A model generated the notes under the pieces. That model did not search any database. It was not told the DNA's origin and saw only the letters and a program-made list of their open reading frames with translations. From Halorubrum hochsteinianum (GTDB taxonomy: Archaea; Halobacteriota; Halobacteria; Halobacteriales; Haloferacaceae): 64,000 nt of DNA. The translations under genes were made by a program, and so were the position numbers. Location of the stretch: positions 2,108,001 through 2,172,000 of the forward strand of contig NZ_CP098415.1 in NCBI RefSeq assembly GCF_023702125.1, written 5' to 3'. Shown here piece after piece: positions 42,595-52,035 of this stretch. Each line of letters opens with the position of its first letter. Position 1 is the first letter of the stretch.

Positions 42595-43137
42595 TCAGTA
42601 CCCGCCCGGCAGCGCCATACCGACCGCGAGTGCGACCAGGGGGACCGCGGCGAGGAACGCGTACCACAGCCCGCCGGCAAGGAGGATCGCCCACGTCGAG
42701 GGGCCGTACCCCGTCGGGTCCCAGTCGATCCCGAGGCGCGGAAGCCCGATCACGGCGACCGCGGGAGCGAGAATAATCGGCGCGAACCCGGCGAAGAGGG
42801 CCGTGAGGAGGAGCCCCTCCCTCCAGCCGGGACCGGCGGAGTCGACGAGCGCGACGGTGAGGACGACGCCGGCGAGGTACGGGGTCGAGAGCGCGACCGA
42901 GACGGCGACGAACGAGGGGAGGGTCCGGCCCGCCGGCGGGAGCGCGCGGAACAGGGACCGGACCCGCTCGACGGCGAGGAACGGGACGCACAGTCCCGCG
43001 GCGACGAGACCAAGGAAGAGAAACAACAGGAGCGTCCACAGCCAGCCGACGATCGAGTCCGCGGTCGCGGAGGTCACGAGCGGAGAGACCGCGAGCGGAG
43101 AGACCGAAGCCGAGAGCGACGGGAGGGCGAGGGGCAT
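42595..43137 (-). CDS. hypothetical four-helix membrane protein
   Basis: 180 residues with four hydrophobic stretches (about 30-53, 75-95, 102-128 and 145-172) and short polar loops (RSLFRALPPAG, DSAGPGWREG). No known domain. The ATG at 43137 gives the shortest membrane-compatible N-terminus; it starts with a long run of Ser/Val/Ala. Located on the minus strand ahead of the small DUF6199-like gene (114-bp gap) and divergent from dihydroorotase. Confidence 0.68.
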   Translation of the reverse strand: MPLALPSLSASVSPLAVSPLVTSATADSIVGWLWTLLLFLFLGLVAAGLCVPFLAVERVRSLFRALPPAGRTLPSFVAVSVALSTPYLAGVVLTVALVDSAGPGWREGLLLTALFAGFAPIILAPAVAVIGLPRLGIDWDPTGYGPSTWAILLAGGLWYAFLAAVPLVALAVGMALPGGY

Positions 43138-43297
43138 GCGAGTGAGGAGCCCCCGCGGGCGGCAAACCTCTTGTGGCGGCCTCCGGCGGTCCGCCTCCTT
43201 CTGGCGGCGTCCGGTTCCCTGTCTGTTCGAGCGGCCCGCGGCGCGCGCGGACGGGAACCACCAGCGTTTATCCCGCTCGCCGCGACCGGGGGACAAG

Positions 43298-44629
43298 ATG
43301 CTCATCACGGGCGCGACGCTGGCCGACGGACGGGTACGGGACGTGCGGATCGGCGACGACGGGCGGATCGGCGCGGTCGCCGAGGGGCTGGACGCCGACG
43401 CCGGCGAGCGCGTCGTCGAGGCGCGCGGCCGACACCTCCTCCCGGGCGCGGTCGACGTCCACGTCCACTTCCGCGAACCGGGCGGGAGCCACAAGGAGAC
43501 GTGGACCTCCGGCTCCCGCAGCGCGGCCGCGGGCGGGGTGACGACCGTCGTCGACCAGCCGAACACCGACCCGCCGACGGTCGACGGCGCGGCGTTCGAC
43601 GAGAAGGCCGACCTCGCCGCCGAGTCACTCGTCGACTACGGGATCAACGGCGGCGTCACCGCCGAGTGGGACCCGGAGAGCCTGTTCGACCGGCCCCTGT
43701 TCGCGCTCGGCGAGGTGTTCCTCGCCGACTCGACGGGCGACATGGGGATCGACGCCGACCTGTTCGCGGACGCGCTCGACGAGGCGACCGCCCGGGACGT
43801 CCCGGTCACCGTCCACGCCGAGGACGCGACGCTGTTCGACGAGCGCGCCCTCGACGGGGACCTCGGCGGGGTCGGGACGGCCGCGGCCGCGGACGCGTGG
43901 TCGGCCTACCGGACCGCCGACGCGGAGGTCGCCGCCGTCGAGCGCGCGCTCGCGACGGCCGCCGAGCGGGACGCGCGGGTACACGTCGCGCACACCTCGA
44001 CGCCGGAGGCGGTCGACGCGGTGACGGAGGCCCGCGGGGACGGCGCGGCGGCGACCTGCGAGGTGACGCCGCACCACCTGTACCTCTCCCGCGAGCGGGC
44101 GCGGTCGCTCGGCACGTTCGGGCGGATGAACCCGCCGCTCCGCTCCGAGGAGCGCCGCGAGGCGCTGTTCGCGCGGCTCGCCGACGGCGACGTCGACGTG
44201 GTCGCGACCGACCACGCGCCCCACGCGGTCGACGAGAAGCGGCGTGGGCTCGTCGACGCGCCGAGCGGCGTCCCCGGCGTCGAGACGCTGTACCCGCTGC
44301 TGCTCGAATCGGTCCGGACGGGAGAGCTGTCGTTCGAACGCGTCCGCGACGTGGTCGCCGCCAACCCGGCCGAGACGTTCGGACTCGACCGGAAGGGCCG
44401 GGTCGCCGAGGGGTACGACGCCGACCTCGTCTTGGTCGACACCGCCGACCCCCGGGAGATCGAGGCCGCCGCGCTCCACAGCGCCTGCGCGTGGACGCCC
44501 TTCGAGGGGCTCCGGGGCGTCTTCCCCGAACTCACGCTCGTCCGCGGCGAGGTGGTCTACGAGCGCGACCCCGCGACCGGGGCCGCGTCGTTCGGCGAGC
44601 CGGTCGGGCGGAACGTCCGGGACGCCTGA
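43298..44629 (+). CDS. pyrC: dihydroorotase
   Basis: Closes the ring of carbamoyl aspartate in pyrimidine synthesis. The 443-residue amidohydrolase has the zinc site DVHVHFREPG (His55, His57), further ligands in VTVHAEDATL and VHVAHTSTPEA, the catalytic Asp in VVATDHAPHAVDEK, and NPAETFGLDRKG near the C-terminus. It is the class I (long) enzyme typical of archaea. The ATG at 43298 starts MLITGATLADGRVRDV. TTTATCC (43268-43274) about 28 bp upstream is the likely TATA box. Confidence 0.93.
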   Translation: MLITGATLADGRVRDVRIGDDGRIGAVAEGLDADAGERVVEARGRHLLPGAVDVHVHFREPGGSHKETWTSGSRSAAAGGVTTVVDQPNTDPPTVDGAAFDEKADLAAESLVDYGINGGVTAEWDPESLFDRPLFALGEVFLADSTGDMGIDADLFADALDEATARDVPVTVHAEDATLFDERALDGDLGGVGTAAAADAWSAYRTADAEVAAVERALATAAERDARVHVAHTSTPEAVDAVTEARGDGAAATCEVTPHHLYLSRERARSLGTFGRMNPPLRSEERREALFARLADGDVDVVATDHAPHAVDEKRRGLVDAPSGVPGVETLYPLLLESVRTGELSFERVRDVVAANPAETFGLDRKGRVAEGYDADLVLVDTADPREIEAAALHSACAWTPFEGLRGVFPELTLVRGEVVYERDPATGAASFGEPVGRNVRDA

Positions 44630-44834
44630 GTCCGGACGGCGACTTCCGAGCCGCCGGACCGCGGTGCGAACCGACCCCTTCTGACCGCTCCCCAGCCCTC
44701 CGTATCGCTCGGGAGTTCGCCCGGCGGAACGCATATGCCGTTGCTCGCCTTATCCGGTGTATATCGATGATCACGGGGAGCATTCGCACGGTCGCACCCG
44801 AGCGGGAAGCCGACCCGGGCGAGACCGGCCGTCC

Positions 44835-45875
44835 ATGACGGACCCCGGGGAGTCGGGACCGCTCGGAACCGGTCCCGTGGAGTCCGCCGACGGAGAGGGG
44901 GAGCCGGCGGGGGCGGCGTCCGGTTCCGGGAGCGCGGCCGCGGCGGGCGACCCCGAGACGCCGGCGGACGTCGCCGCGCTCGCGGACCGGATCGCCGACG
45001 AGGTCGAGGACGTCATCGTCGGCAAGCGCGACGCGGTCGAGCACGTCCTCGTCACGGTGCTGGCGCGCGGTCACCTCCTCGTCGAGGACGTTCCCGGCGT
45101 CGGGAAGACGACGCTCGCGAAGTCGGTCGCGCGCTCGATCGACGGCTCGTTCAAGCGCGTCCAGTTCACGCCGGACCTCCTCCCGTCCGACGTCACCGGC
45201 GTCAACGTGTTCAACCGCCGCACCGACGAGTTCGACTTCCAGCCCGGCCCGGTGTTCGCGAACGTCGTCCTCGGCGACGAGATCAACCGCGCGCCGCCGA
45301 AGACACAGTCGGCGCTGCTGGAGGCGATGGAGGAGAACCAGGTGACCACCGACGGGACCACCCGCGACCTGCCGGACCCGTTCTGCGTGATCGCGACCCA
45401 GAACGACGTCGAGCCCGGACAGACGTACGAACTGCCCGTCGCGGAGGTGGACCGCTTCACGAAGAAGATCCGGCTCGGCTACCCGGACACCGACGAGGAG
45501 ACCGAAATTCTCGGACGACTCGCCGGCGACCACCCGATCGATTCGGTGGAGCCGGTCGCGACGGTCGCGGACGTGCGCCGCGCCCGATCGATCGTCGGCG
45601 AGATCGAGGCCTCGGAGGCGGTCAGGGAGTACGTCGCCCGCCTCGCGGTGTTCACCCGCCGGAACGCCGAACTCGGCGCGAGCCCCCGGGGAAGCCTCGC
45701 GCTGATCCGGGCGTCGCAGGCCCGCGCCGCGCTCGACGGCCGGGGGTACGTGATCCCCGACGACGTACAGGCCGAGGCACCGAGCGTGCTCTCGCACCGC
45801 GTCCGGACCGCGTCGGGCGGGACGGACGGCGCGGCGGTCGTCGACGACGCGCTCGACCGGGTCCGGGTGGAGTGA
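44835..45875 (+). CDS. MoxR-family AAA+ ATPase
   Basis: 346-residue MoxR ATPase, a chaperone-like enzyme that remodels its partners. It has an Ala/Gly-rich disordered N-terminus (1-42), IVGKRDAVEHVLVTVLARGH, Walker A EDVPGVGKTTLAKS (84-97), Walker B NVVLGDEINRAPPK (143-156) and sensor ATQNDVEPGQTYELP. The ATG at 44835 is preferred over one 78 bp upstream. The DUF58 gene begins 7 bp after its stop, and a transglutaminase gene overlaps that. This order is the usual MoxR-DUF58-transglutaminase cluster. Confidence 0.93.
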   Translation: MTDPGESGPLGTGPVESADGEGEPAGAASGSGSAAAAGDPETPADVAALADRIADEVEDVIVGKRDAVEHVLVTVLARGHLLVEDVPGVGKTTLAKSVARSIDGSFKRVQFTPDLLPSDVTGVNVFNRRTDEFDFQPGPVFANVVLGDEINRAPPKTQSALLEAMEENQVTTDGTTRDLPDPFCVIATQNDVEPGQTYELPVAEVDRFTKKIRLGYPDTDEETEILGRLAGDHPIDSVEPVATVADVRRARSIVGEIEASEAVREYVARLAVFTRRNAELGASPRGSLALIRASQARAALDGRGYVIPDDVQAEAPSVLSHRVRTASGGTDGAAVVDDALDRVRVE

Positions 45876-45882
45876 TCCGACG

Positions 45883-47052
45883 GTGACGCCGACGCTCACG
45901 CGCCGGGGACGGGTCGCCGGCGTCGCGGGACTCCTCGCGGTCGCCAGCGCGCTCCTCGCCGGCGGTCGCGCGCTCGACGCGGTCGTGCTCCCGGTCGCGG
46001 TCGCGCTCGCCGCCGGCTACGTCCAGGTGTCGCGCGTCGACGTGCCCCCGGTGCGACACGTCGCGCCGCCGGACGGGTTCGTCGGCGAGACGCGGGACGT
46101 GCGGCTGGAGTTCGGCTCCGGGCCGACCGGGGACGGCGGCTCCTCGGTCCCCGGAACCGGCTCGTCGTCGTTCCTCGCCGACGTCGGCGTCCGCGTCGGC
46201 GAGGGACTTGACGGCCCGACGACGCCGATCCGGGCGTCAGTCGGCACGGAGCCGGTCTCGTACCGGGTGACGTACCGCCGGCGCGGCGAGCGGACCCTCG
46301 GCCCGATCGACCTCACCGTCACCGACGTGTTCGGGCTGTTCGAGCGCGACCTCGTCGTCGACGAGACCGCCGCGGTGACCGTCTACCCGCCGCGCGACCC
46401 GGTCCCAGCGCGGTTCCGCCGGGCGCTACACGCGGCCGACGCGGTCGACGTGAGCCGGGAGCGCGAGGAGTTCGACCGGCTCCGGGAGTACGCCCGCGGT
46501 GACGCGGTCCGCGACGTCCACTGGGCGACGACGGCCAAGCGCGACGAGATCGTCGTCAAGGAGTTCGCGGCCGAGACCGCCCGGAATCGGGTGACGATCG
46601 CGGGCGGGACGGCCGTCAGCGGCGGCGACGACGTCGCCGGGTTCGGGGCCGCCGCCCGCGGCGACGGCACGGGTGACGACCGCTCCCCGGGCGCGGCGGC
46701 GGCCGACGAGCTCGCGCGGGCGACCGTCAGCCTCGCGCTGGCGCTGCTCGACGACGGCGTCCCGGTCGAGGTGGAGCTGCCGGCCGGACGGGTGTCGGCG
46801 TCGCCGGGCGGCCGCGGGCGGCGCGCGGTGCTCGAACTCGCCGCGCGGACCGGCCCGGGACCGGTGCCCGAGGCGGACGCCGACGTGACGATCCTCGCCG
46901 ACACGAGCGGGGCCCGGTTCCGGACCGACGACCGGTCCGTCTCCCTCGCCGACCTGCGGCGCGAGGCGGACGAGGGGCGCACCGCGACCGACGCCGCCGG
47001 GCGGAGTCGAACGGGCGCGGAGTCGGGGCGGCGGGAGGTGACGCCGACGTGA
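45883..47052 (+). CDS. DUF58 domain protein
   Basis: 389 residues. Two N-terminal membrane spans (about 10-45) are followed by a beta-rich segment and the DUF58 core (about 165-220, with EREEFDRLREYARGDAVRDV and HWATTAKRDEIVVKEF). DUF58 proteins carry a von Willebrand-like fold and act together with MoxR ATPases, but the reaction is unknown. It starts with GTG at 45883 and overlaps the next gene (GTGA at 47049-47052). A Gly/Ala/Asp-rich part lies at about 245-275. Confidence 0.88.
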   Translation: MTPTLTRRGRVAGVAGLLAVASALLAGGRALDAVVLPVAVALAAGYVQVSRVDVPPVRHVAPPDGFVGETRDVRLEFGSGPTGDGGSSVPGTGSSSFLADVGVRVGEGLDGPTTPIRASVGTEPVSYRVTYRRRGERTLGPIDLTVTDVFGLFERDLVVDETAAVTVYPPRDPVPARFRRALHAADAVDVSREREEFDRLREYARGDAVRDVHWATTAKRDEIVVKEFAAETARNRVTIAGGTAVSGGDDVAGFGAAARGDGTGDDRSPGAAAADELARATVSLALALLDDGVPVEVELPAGRVSASPGGRGRRAVLELAARTGPGPVPEADADVTILADTSGARFRTDDRSVSLADLRREADEGRTATDAAGRSRTGAESGRREVTPT

Positions 47053-49382
47053 ACCGCGGGTCGTCGGGCGGAGAGACCGGGCGCGGGGCCGCGACGGACG
47101 GCGGGACGACCCGGCTCGCGGCCGCGGCGGACGGCGGGGACCGGCGGTTCGCCGACCCGGCGGTCGTCGGGGTGGCCGTCGCCGCCGCGGCGTACCTCGC
47201 CGTGTTCTTCCAAGTGACGAACGTCGTCGGCGGGACGACGCGCGTCGCCGCCGCCGTCGCGGTCGCCGGAGTCGGGGGGATCGCGCTGGCGCGGGCGGTC
47301 CGCGAGCGGACCGCGCTGGCGCTCGCCCTCGCGGTCCTCGTGGTCGGGCTGTCCGGGTACCTCTTCGCGATCCCCGAGAGCCAGCGCGCGCTGTTCACCG
47401 TCCGGAGCGTCGCCTTGGACGTCCTCGCGCTGTCGACCGGCCTCTCCGTGCTGCGGCTGGCGCTCGCGGACGTCTGGGTGCTCGCCGTGGCACCGGTGCC
47501 GACGTTCCTCGTCGGCTACTTCGCCGGGCGGGGCCGCCACGTCGCGGCGGCGACCGCCGCCGGCGGGACCCTCGGGTTCCTCGTGCTCACCGGCGACGCC
47601 GGCAGGTGGGCGGCCGTCGCCGGCGTCGTCGGACTGGCGCTCGCCGTCGGCCTCTCGACGCTCTCGACGCCGAGCCGCCGCCGCGGCCACGCCGGCACGT
47701 TCGCGGTGGTGGTCGCGGCGATGGTCGTCGCGAGCGCGACGGTCACCGTGGTCCCGGCGGGCGGGGCGGAACCGCTGGGGATCGACCGCGGCACGGCGAC
47801 GCTGGAGTCGAGCCTGAGCGGCGACGACGAGCTCGAAGTCGTCGGGACGACGCGGCTCTCCCCGGAGGTGCGGTACACGATCGAGAGCCCGGTCGAGCGG
47901 AACTGGCACACGGGCGCGTACGACACCTACACCGGCGACGGCTGGGTCAGGACCGGCGAGCGGTCCACGCTCGGCGGGTCGCTCTCGGCCCCGCCCGGCC
48001 CGACCGAGGCCGCGTCGGTGTCTATCACCGCGGAGACCGAGTCGACCGCGCTGCCGGCTCCGTGGAAGCCGGTGTCCGCGTCCGCCCCGGACGACGGGGC
48101 AGTCAGGATCGACGAGCGCGGCAGCCTCCGACTCGCAGAGCCGCTCGAACCGGGCGATCGGGCGACCGTGGAGAGCCGCGTGCTCGACGCCGACCCCGCC
48201 GACCTCCGGAACGCGAGCGACGACTACCCGGCGGCGATCGAGGAGCGGTACACGCAGCTGCCGGAGAGCACCCCCGACCGCGTGGCCGAGCGGACCGCGG
48301 AGATCACGGCGGCGGCGGACGCCGACTCGTCGTACGAGCGGGCGGCGGCGGTGGAGGCGTACCTGCGCTCGAAGTACGACTACTCGCTGACCGTCGAGCG
48401 GCCCGAGGGCGACGTCGCCGACGCGTTCCTCTTCGAGATGGACGCCGGCTACTGCGTGTACTTCGCGACCACGATGGCGGCGATGCTCCGGTCGCAGGGG
48501 ATCCCGACCCGGTTCGAGAGCGGCTACACCTCGGGCCAGCGGGTCGGCGAGGACGAGTACGTCGTCCGCGGGCAGAACGCCCACGCGTGGGTGTCGATCT
48601 ACGTCCCTGACCACGGCTGGGTGGCGTTCGACCCCACTCCGTCCGACCCCCGCGACGAGGCCCGGGACACCCGGCTCGCGGAGGCGCGCGCCGACGGCGC
48701 GGAGGACGTCGACACCGAGGCGTCCACGCCGAACCAGACCTTAGAGGCTGACACCGGGACGGTCCGGCCGGACGCGCTCGGCGGCGACGGCGGCGAGGAT
48801 TCGACGTCAGACGCGGACGCGAACGGCTCGACCGACCCCGCGACGGGCGACGCGAACGGGACGAACGGCTCGGGGAACGCCTCGTCGGTCGACGTGTCGC
48901 GGCTCGAAGGCGCGGAGGCCGAGGGCATCCAACAGACCGGCGGGGGCGGCGGATCCGAAGGCGGCGGCGGACTCCTGCCGACGCCGAGCGCGGAGACCGC
49001 GATGTACTGGCTGCTCGTCGCCGCGCTCGCGGTCGCGGGCGCTCGGCGGACGGGCGTGACGGAGCGCGCGAGCCGCCGGATCGGGCCGGTCCTCCCGCGG
49101 CGGCGGCGCGACCCGGCCGCGGACGCCGAGCGCGCGTTCGCGGACCTCGAACGGCTGCTCGCCGGGCGGTACCGCGAGCGGCGACCGGGGGAGACGCCGC
49201 GGAGCTACGTCGACGCGGTCCGGACGCTCGGGGCGGACGAGCGCGTCGAGACCGTCGCTGCCGCCTACGAGCGCGCCGCGTACGCCGGGTCGGTGACCCG
49301 CGCCGAGGCCGACGAGGCCCGGCGGACGGTCCGGCGGCTCGCGCTCGAACGAGCGCCGCTCATCGGGCGGTTCGTCCGCTGA
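47049..49382 (+). CDS. membrane transglutaminase-like protein (DUF3488/DUF4129)
   Basis: 777 residues. An N-terminal block of six or seven membrane spans (about 40-225) is followed by an extracytoplasmic region, then a transglutaminase fold with catalytic Cys in FEMDAGYCVYFATTMAAMLR, the His in NAHAWVSIYVPDHGWVAFDP and an acid further on. A Ser/Thr/Asn/Gly-rich tract (about 560-640), one more span, and a cytoplasmic DUF4129-type C-terminus finish it. It probably acts on cell-surface or membrane substrates and depends on the preceding MoxR and DUF58 genes, with which it overlaps by 4 bp (GTGA start). Confidence 0.9.
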   Translation: MNRGSSGGETGRGAATDGGTTRLAAAADGGDRRFADPAVVGVAVAAAAYLAVFFQVTNVVGGTTRVAAAVAVAGVGGIALARAVRERTALALALAVLVVGLSGYLFAIPESQRALFTVRSVALDVLALSTGLSVLRLALADVWVLAVAPVPTFLVGYFAGRGRHVAAATAAGGTLGFLVLTGDAGRWAAVAGVVGLALAVGLSTLSTPSRRRGHAGTFAVVVAAMVVASATVTVVPAGGAEPLGIDRGTATLESSLSGDDELEVVGTTRLSPEVRYTIESPVERNWHTGAYDTYTGDGWVRTGERSTLGGSLSAPPGPTEAASVSITAETESTALPAPWKPVSASAPDDGAVRIDERGSLRLAEPLEPGDRATVESRVLDADPADLRNASDDYPAAIEERYTQLPESTPDRVAERTAEITAAADADSSYERAAAVEAYLRSKYDYSLTVERPEGDVADAFLFEMDAGYCVYFATTMAAMLRSQGIPTRFESGYTSGQRVGEDEYVVRGQNAHAWVSIYVPDHGWVAFDPTPSDPRDEARDTRLAEARADGAEDVDTEASTPNQTLEADTGTVRPDALGGDGGEDSTSDADANGSTDPATGDANGTNGSGNASSVDVSRLEGAEAEGIQQTGGGGGSEGGGGLLPTPSAETAMYWLLVAALAVAGARRTGVTERASRRIGPVLPRRRRDPAADAERAFADLERLLAGRYRERRPGETPRSYVDAVRTLGADERVETVAAAYERAAYAGSVTRAEADEARRTVRRLALERAPLIGRFVR

Positions 49383-49401
49383 TCGGGGGGCTTCCCGACA
49401 C

Positions 49402-49410
49402 TATTTAATA
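49402..49410 (+). promoter_or_regulatory. TATA box upstream of the aIF1 gene
   Basis: TATTTAATA starting 35 bp before the ATG at 49437, in an otherwise GC-rich region. The spacing suits a short leader of a few nucleotides. It is a good match to the archaeal TATA consensus (TTTAWA). Confidence 0.55.
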
Positions 49411-49424
49411 CGGGCGTCCTGTAG

Positions 49425-49730
<306 letters not shown>

Positions 49731-49870
49731 CCGTCACCTGAGCGTTCGCCGTCGAGCGCCGTTTCACGAACCGCTATCACCGTCGTTTTTTCGTAGACCA
49801 CGTCGGACAGCGACCGCTCCGTCGGACTCTCGCCGGAATCGTCGGTCTCACGCCGGAGTCACCGGTCGGG

Positions 49871-50704
49871 TCAGAACACGACCGCCGCCCGGCCGACGAC
49901 GAACGCCGCCGCCGCGAGGAACGTGCCGTACTTGAACCGGCGCTGCGCGGCGGCGGGGTCGGCGAAGCCCTCGTAGGCCGCGTACAGCATGACCGCGTCG
50001 GCGACTGCGACGACCGCGAGGTACGCCGCGCCGAGCGTCCCGGAGAGGTACGGCAAGGGGCTGACGGCGACGGCGACCAGCAGGGCGGCCGCGCCGATCC
50101 ACAGCGCGCGGCGCTCGCCGACCGCGATGGGGAGGGTGGTGAGCCCCTCCTCGCGGTCGCCAGCCACGTCTTCCACGTCTTTGATCACCTCGCGGGTGAA
50201 CGTCGACAGCCCCGCGAGCGCGGCGAGGACGAGCACCGCTCGGGGGCTCCCGACCGCGGCCCCGCCGAAGAGGAACGTCGAGCCGACGAGGTAGGCGACC
50301 AGGGCGTTGCCGAGCCCGGGCGTCCCCTTGAACAGGCTCGTGTAGGTGACGAGGGCGACGAGGTTCACCGCGGCGATGCCGATCGAGAGCGGCGGGAGGG
50401 GGAGCGCGGCCGCGACCGCGACCGCGAACCAGACGACGGCGGTCGCGAGCGCCCCTCGCGCCGACACCGCGCCTCGGGGTATCGGGCGGTCCGGTCGGTT
50501 GACGGCGTCGATCTCGCGGTCGAAGTAGTCGTTGATCGCGTTGCCCGCGGCGACCGCGAAGACGGTCGTCGCGGCCGCGAGCGCCGTGGGCACGGCGGCA
50601 CCGCTCGCGCCCGCGACGAACGCGCCGGTGGCCGTGAGCACCCCGGCTGCGACGCAGTTGCCGAGGCGCGCGAGTTCGACGACACCGCGGAGCGTGTCTC
50701 GCAC
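49871..50704 (-). CDS. geranylgeranylglycerol-phosphate geranylgeranyltransferase (UbiA family)
   Basis: Attaches the second geranylgeranyl chain in archaeal ether-lipid synthesis, at the membrane. The 277-residue UbiA protein has about eight spans and both Asp-rich motifs: AINDYFDREIDAVNRPDRP (about 57-75) and TREVIKDVEDVAGD (about 168-181). I use a GTG at 50704 since no ATG lies near the expected N-terminus; the frame runs open further up but is not family-like. Divergent from the actin homologue gene. Confidence 0.88.
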   Translation of the reverse strand: MRDTLRGVVELARLGNCVAAGVLTATGAFVAGASGAAVPTALAAATTVFAVAAGNAINDYFDREIDAVNRPDRPIPRGAVSARGALATAVVWFAVAVAAALPLPPLSIGIAAVNLVALVTYTSLFKGTPGLGNALVAYLVGSTFLFGGAAVGSPRAVLVLAALAGLSTFTREVIKDVEDVAGDREEGLTTLPIAVGERRALWIGAAALLVAVAVSPLPYLSGTLGAAYLAVVAVADAVMLYAAYEGFADPAAAQRRFKYGTFLAAAAFVVGRAAVVF

Positions 50705-50742
50705 GTCGTCCGCGTACTCCCGCCCGCGAGGAATAAACGGTG

Positions 50743-50798
50743 CGGGATCGGTCGGACGCGGCAGACGGTTCGGGATCGGTCGAACGCGGCAGGCGGAA
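50743..50798. repeat. 28-bp tandem duplication in the ubiA/actin divergent region
   Basis: Two copies, starting at 50743 and 50771, begin CGGGATCGGTCG and share ACGCGGCAG, with three or four differences. The pair lies between the prenyltransferase start and the TATA box of the actin-like gene, so it may be a duplicated regulator site or a local accident. Confidence 0.5.
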
Positions 50799-50870
50799 CT
50801 GCGCCGCCGCCTCGGATCCCGAACGTGTTCCCGCCGCCGTCGCCGTCGCTCGCCCGGTCTGCCACGAACG

Positions 50871-50876
50871 TTTATG
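50871..50876 (+). promoter_or_regulatory. TATA-like box upstream of the actin-like gene
   Basis: TTTATG centred about 27 bp before the ATG at 50901, the distance expected for a leaderless or almost leaderless archaeal message. The region between is AT-richer than average (GCGAAATGAAATGAGCG). Confidence 0.5.
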
Positions 50877-50900
50877 GCGTGCGAAATGAAATGAGCGCGT

Positions 50901-51947
50901 ATGGCTAAAGGCCTAGACGTCGGGACGATGAACATCCTCTCCGGACGACAGGAAGGGGCGGAGACGGTGTTCGTACAGCAGCGCAACTCGTTCGTCGAGA
51001 TCGAGTACAGCGACATGGCCGAGCAGATGCTCTCCCGCAGCGAGGTCCTCCACATCCGGAAGGACGACAAGGTGTACGTCGTCGGCGACGACGCCCTCAA
51101 CTTCGCGAACATCTTCAACAAGGAGACCCGCCGCCCGATGCAACACGGCATCCTCTCCAGCGAGGAGGCGTCGGCCATCCCGATGATCAAGCTCATCACC
51201 GAGCAGGTGGTCGGCGAGCCGTCGAAGCCGAACGAGCGGCTGTTCTACTCCAGCCCCGCGGACCCGATCGACTCCGGGCTGACGACGTTGTACCACGAGA
51301 AGACGCTCGAATCGATGCTCGGCGACATGGGGTACGACCCCGAGCCGATCAACGAGGGGATGGCGGTGATCTACTCCGAGCTCGCCGACAACAACTTCAC
51401 CGGCCTCGGCATCTCGTTCGGCGCGGGGATGACGAACGTCTGTCTCGCCTACTACGCGGTGCCGGTGATGAAGTTCTCCATCGCCCGCGGGGGCGACTGG
51501 ATCGACGAGCAGACTTCGCAGGCGACCGGCACCCCGGTCGACAAGGTGACGAGCATCAAGGAGGACGACTTCGAGCTCGACTTCCGCACCGACGTGGGCG
51601 GCGTCGAGGGCGCGCTCGCCATCTACTACGAGAACCTGCTCGACTACGTCATCGAGAACATCACCCGCGAGGTCGACGAGGAGGACGTCGAGGAGGGGCT
51701 CGACGTCCCCGTCGTCGTCACCGGCGGCACCTCCAGCCCGAACGGGTTCGAGGACCTGTTCGCCGACCACCTCGCGGACGCGAACATCCCGTTCTCGATC
51801 AGCGGCGTGCGCTCGGCCGACGAGCCGATGTACAGCGTCGCCAGCGGTGCCCTCGTCGCCGCGCGCTCCGAGGAGGGCGACACCGGCGGCGACGCCGGCG
51901 GGAGCGAGGAGCCGGCCGAGGAGGCCGCGCCCGAGTCCGAGGACTGA
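50901..51947 (+). CDS. actin-like cytoskeletal protein (salactin/volactin type)
   Basis: 348-residue actin-superfamily ATPase. The phosphate-1 loop is GLDVGTMN (4-11), phosphate 2 is [16 protein letters not shown], and the adenosine motif lies at [17 protein letters not shown]. The C-terminal 25 residues are an acidic Gly/Glu-rich tail. Haloarchaeal actins of this kind form dynamic filaments and affect cell shape (salactin in Halobacterium, volactin in Haloferax). I cannot tell which of the two it is. It has its own TATA box and stands alone between the prenyltransferase and a Bat-like regulator. Confidence 0.83.
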   Translation: MAKGLDVGTMNILSGRQEGAETVFVQQRNSFVEIEYSDMAEQMLSRSEVLHIRKDDKVYVVGDDALNFANIFNKETRRPMQHGILSSEEASAIPMIKLITEQVVGEPSKPNERLFYSSPADPIDSGLTTLYHEKTLESMLGDMGYDPEPINEGMAVIYSELADNNFTGLGISFGAGMTNVCLAYYAVPVMKFSIARGGDWIDEQTSQATGTPVDKVTSIKEDDFELDFRTDVGGVEGALAIYYENLLDYVIENITREVDEEDVEEGLDVPVVVTGGTSSPNGFEDLFADHLADANIPFSISGVRSADEPMYSVASGALVAARSEEGDTGGDAGGSEEPAEEAAPESED

Positions 51948-52035
51948 GGCGTCGGTACGGGCCCGAGGCGGACCGCCGCGCCGGATCGCGGGAATCCGCC
52001 GAAGAATAAAACCGACTCCGTTCGTACAGACTGAC

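Noticed and set aside
42841-43137. Basic-looking frames across the membrane protein as alternative coding
   Set aside because: They lack membrane or domain features and are in the opposite frame of a coherent four-span protein.
40768-44838. 1356-residue open frame on the plus strand opposite serS and beyond
   Set aside because: It is antisense to serS and two membrane genes, and its composition (Val/Leu/Asp/Arg runs, then Arg/Gly) is the mirror of GC-rich coding DNA, with no motif of its own.
49969-51199. 442-residue frame extending the UbiA protein upstream through the actin gene
   Set aside because: The extension is antisense to the actin-like gene; the UbiA domain starts at the GTG 50704 region.
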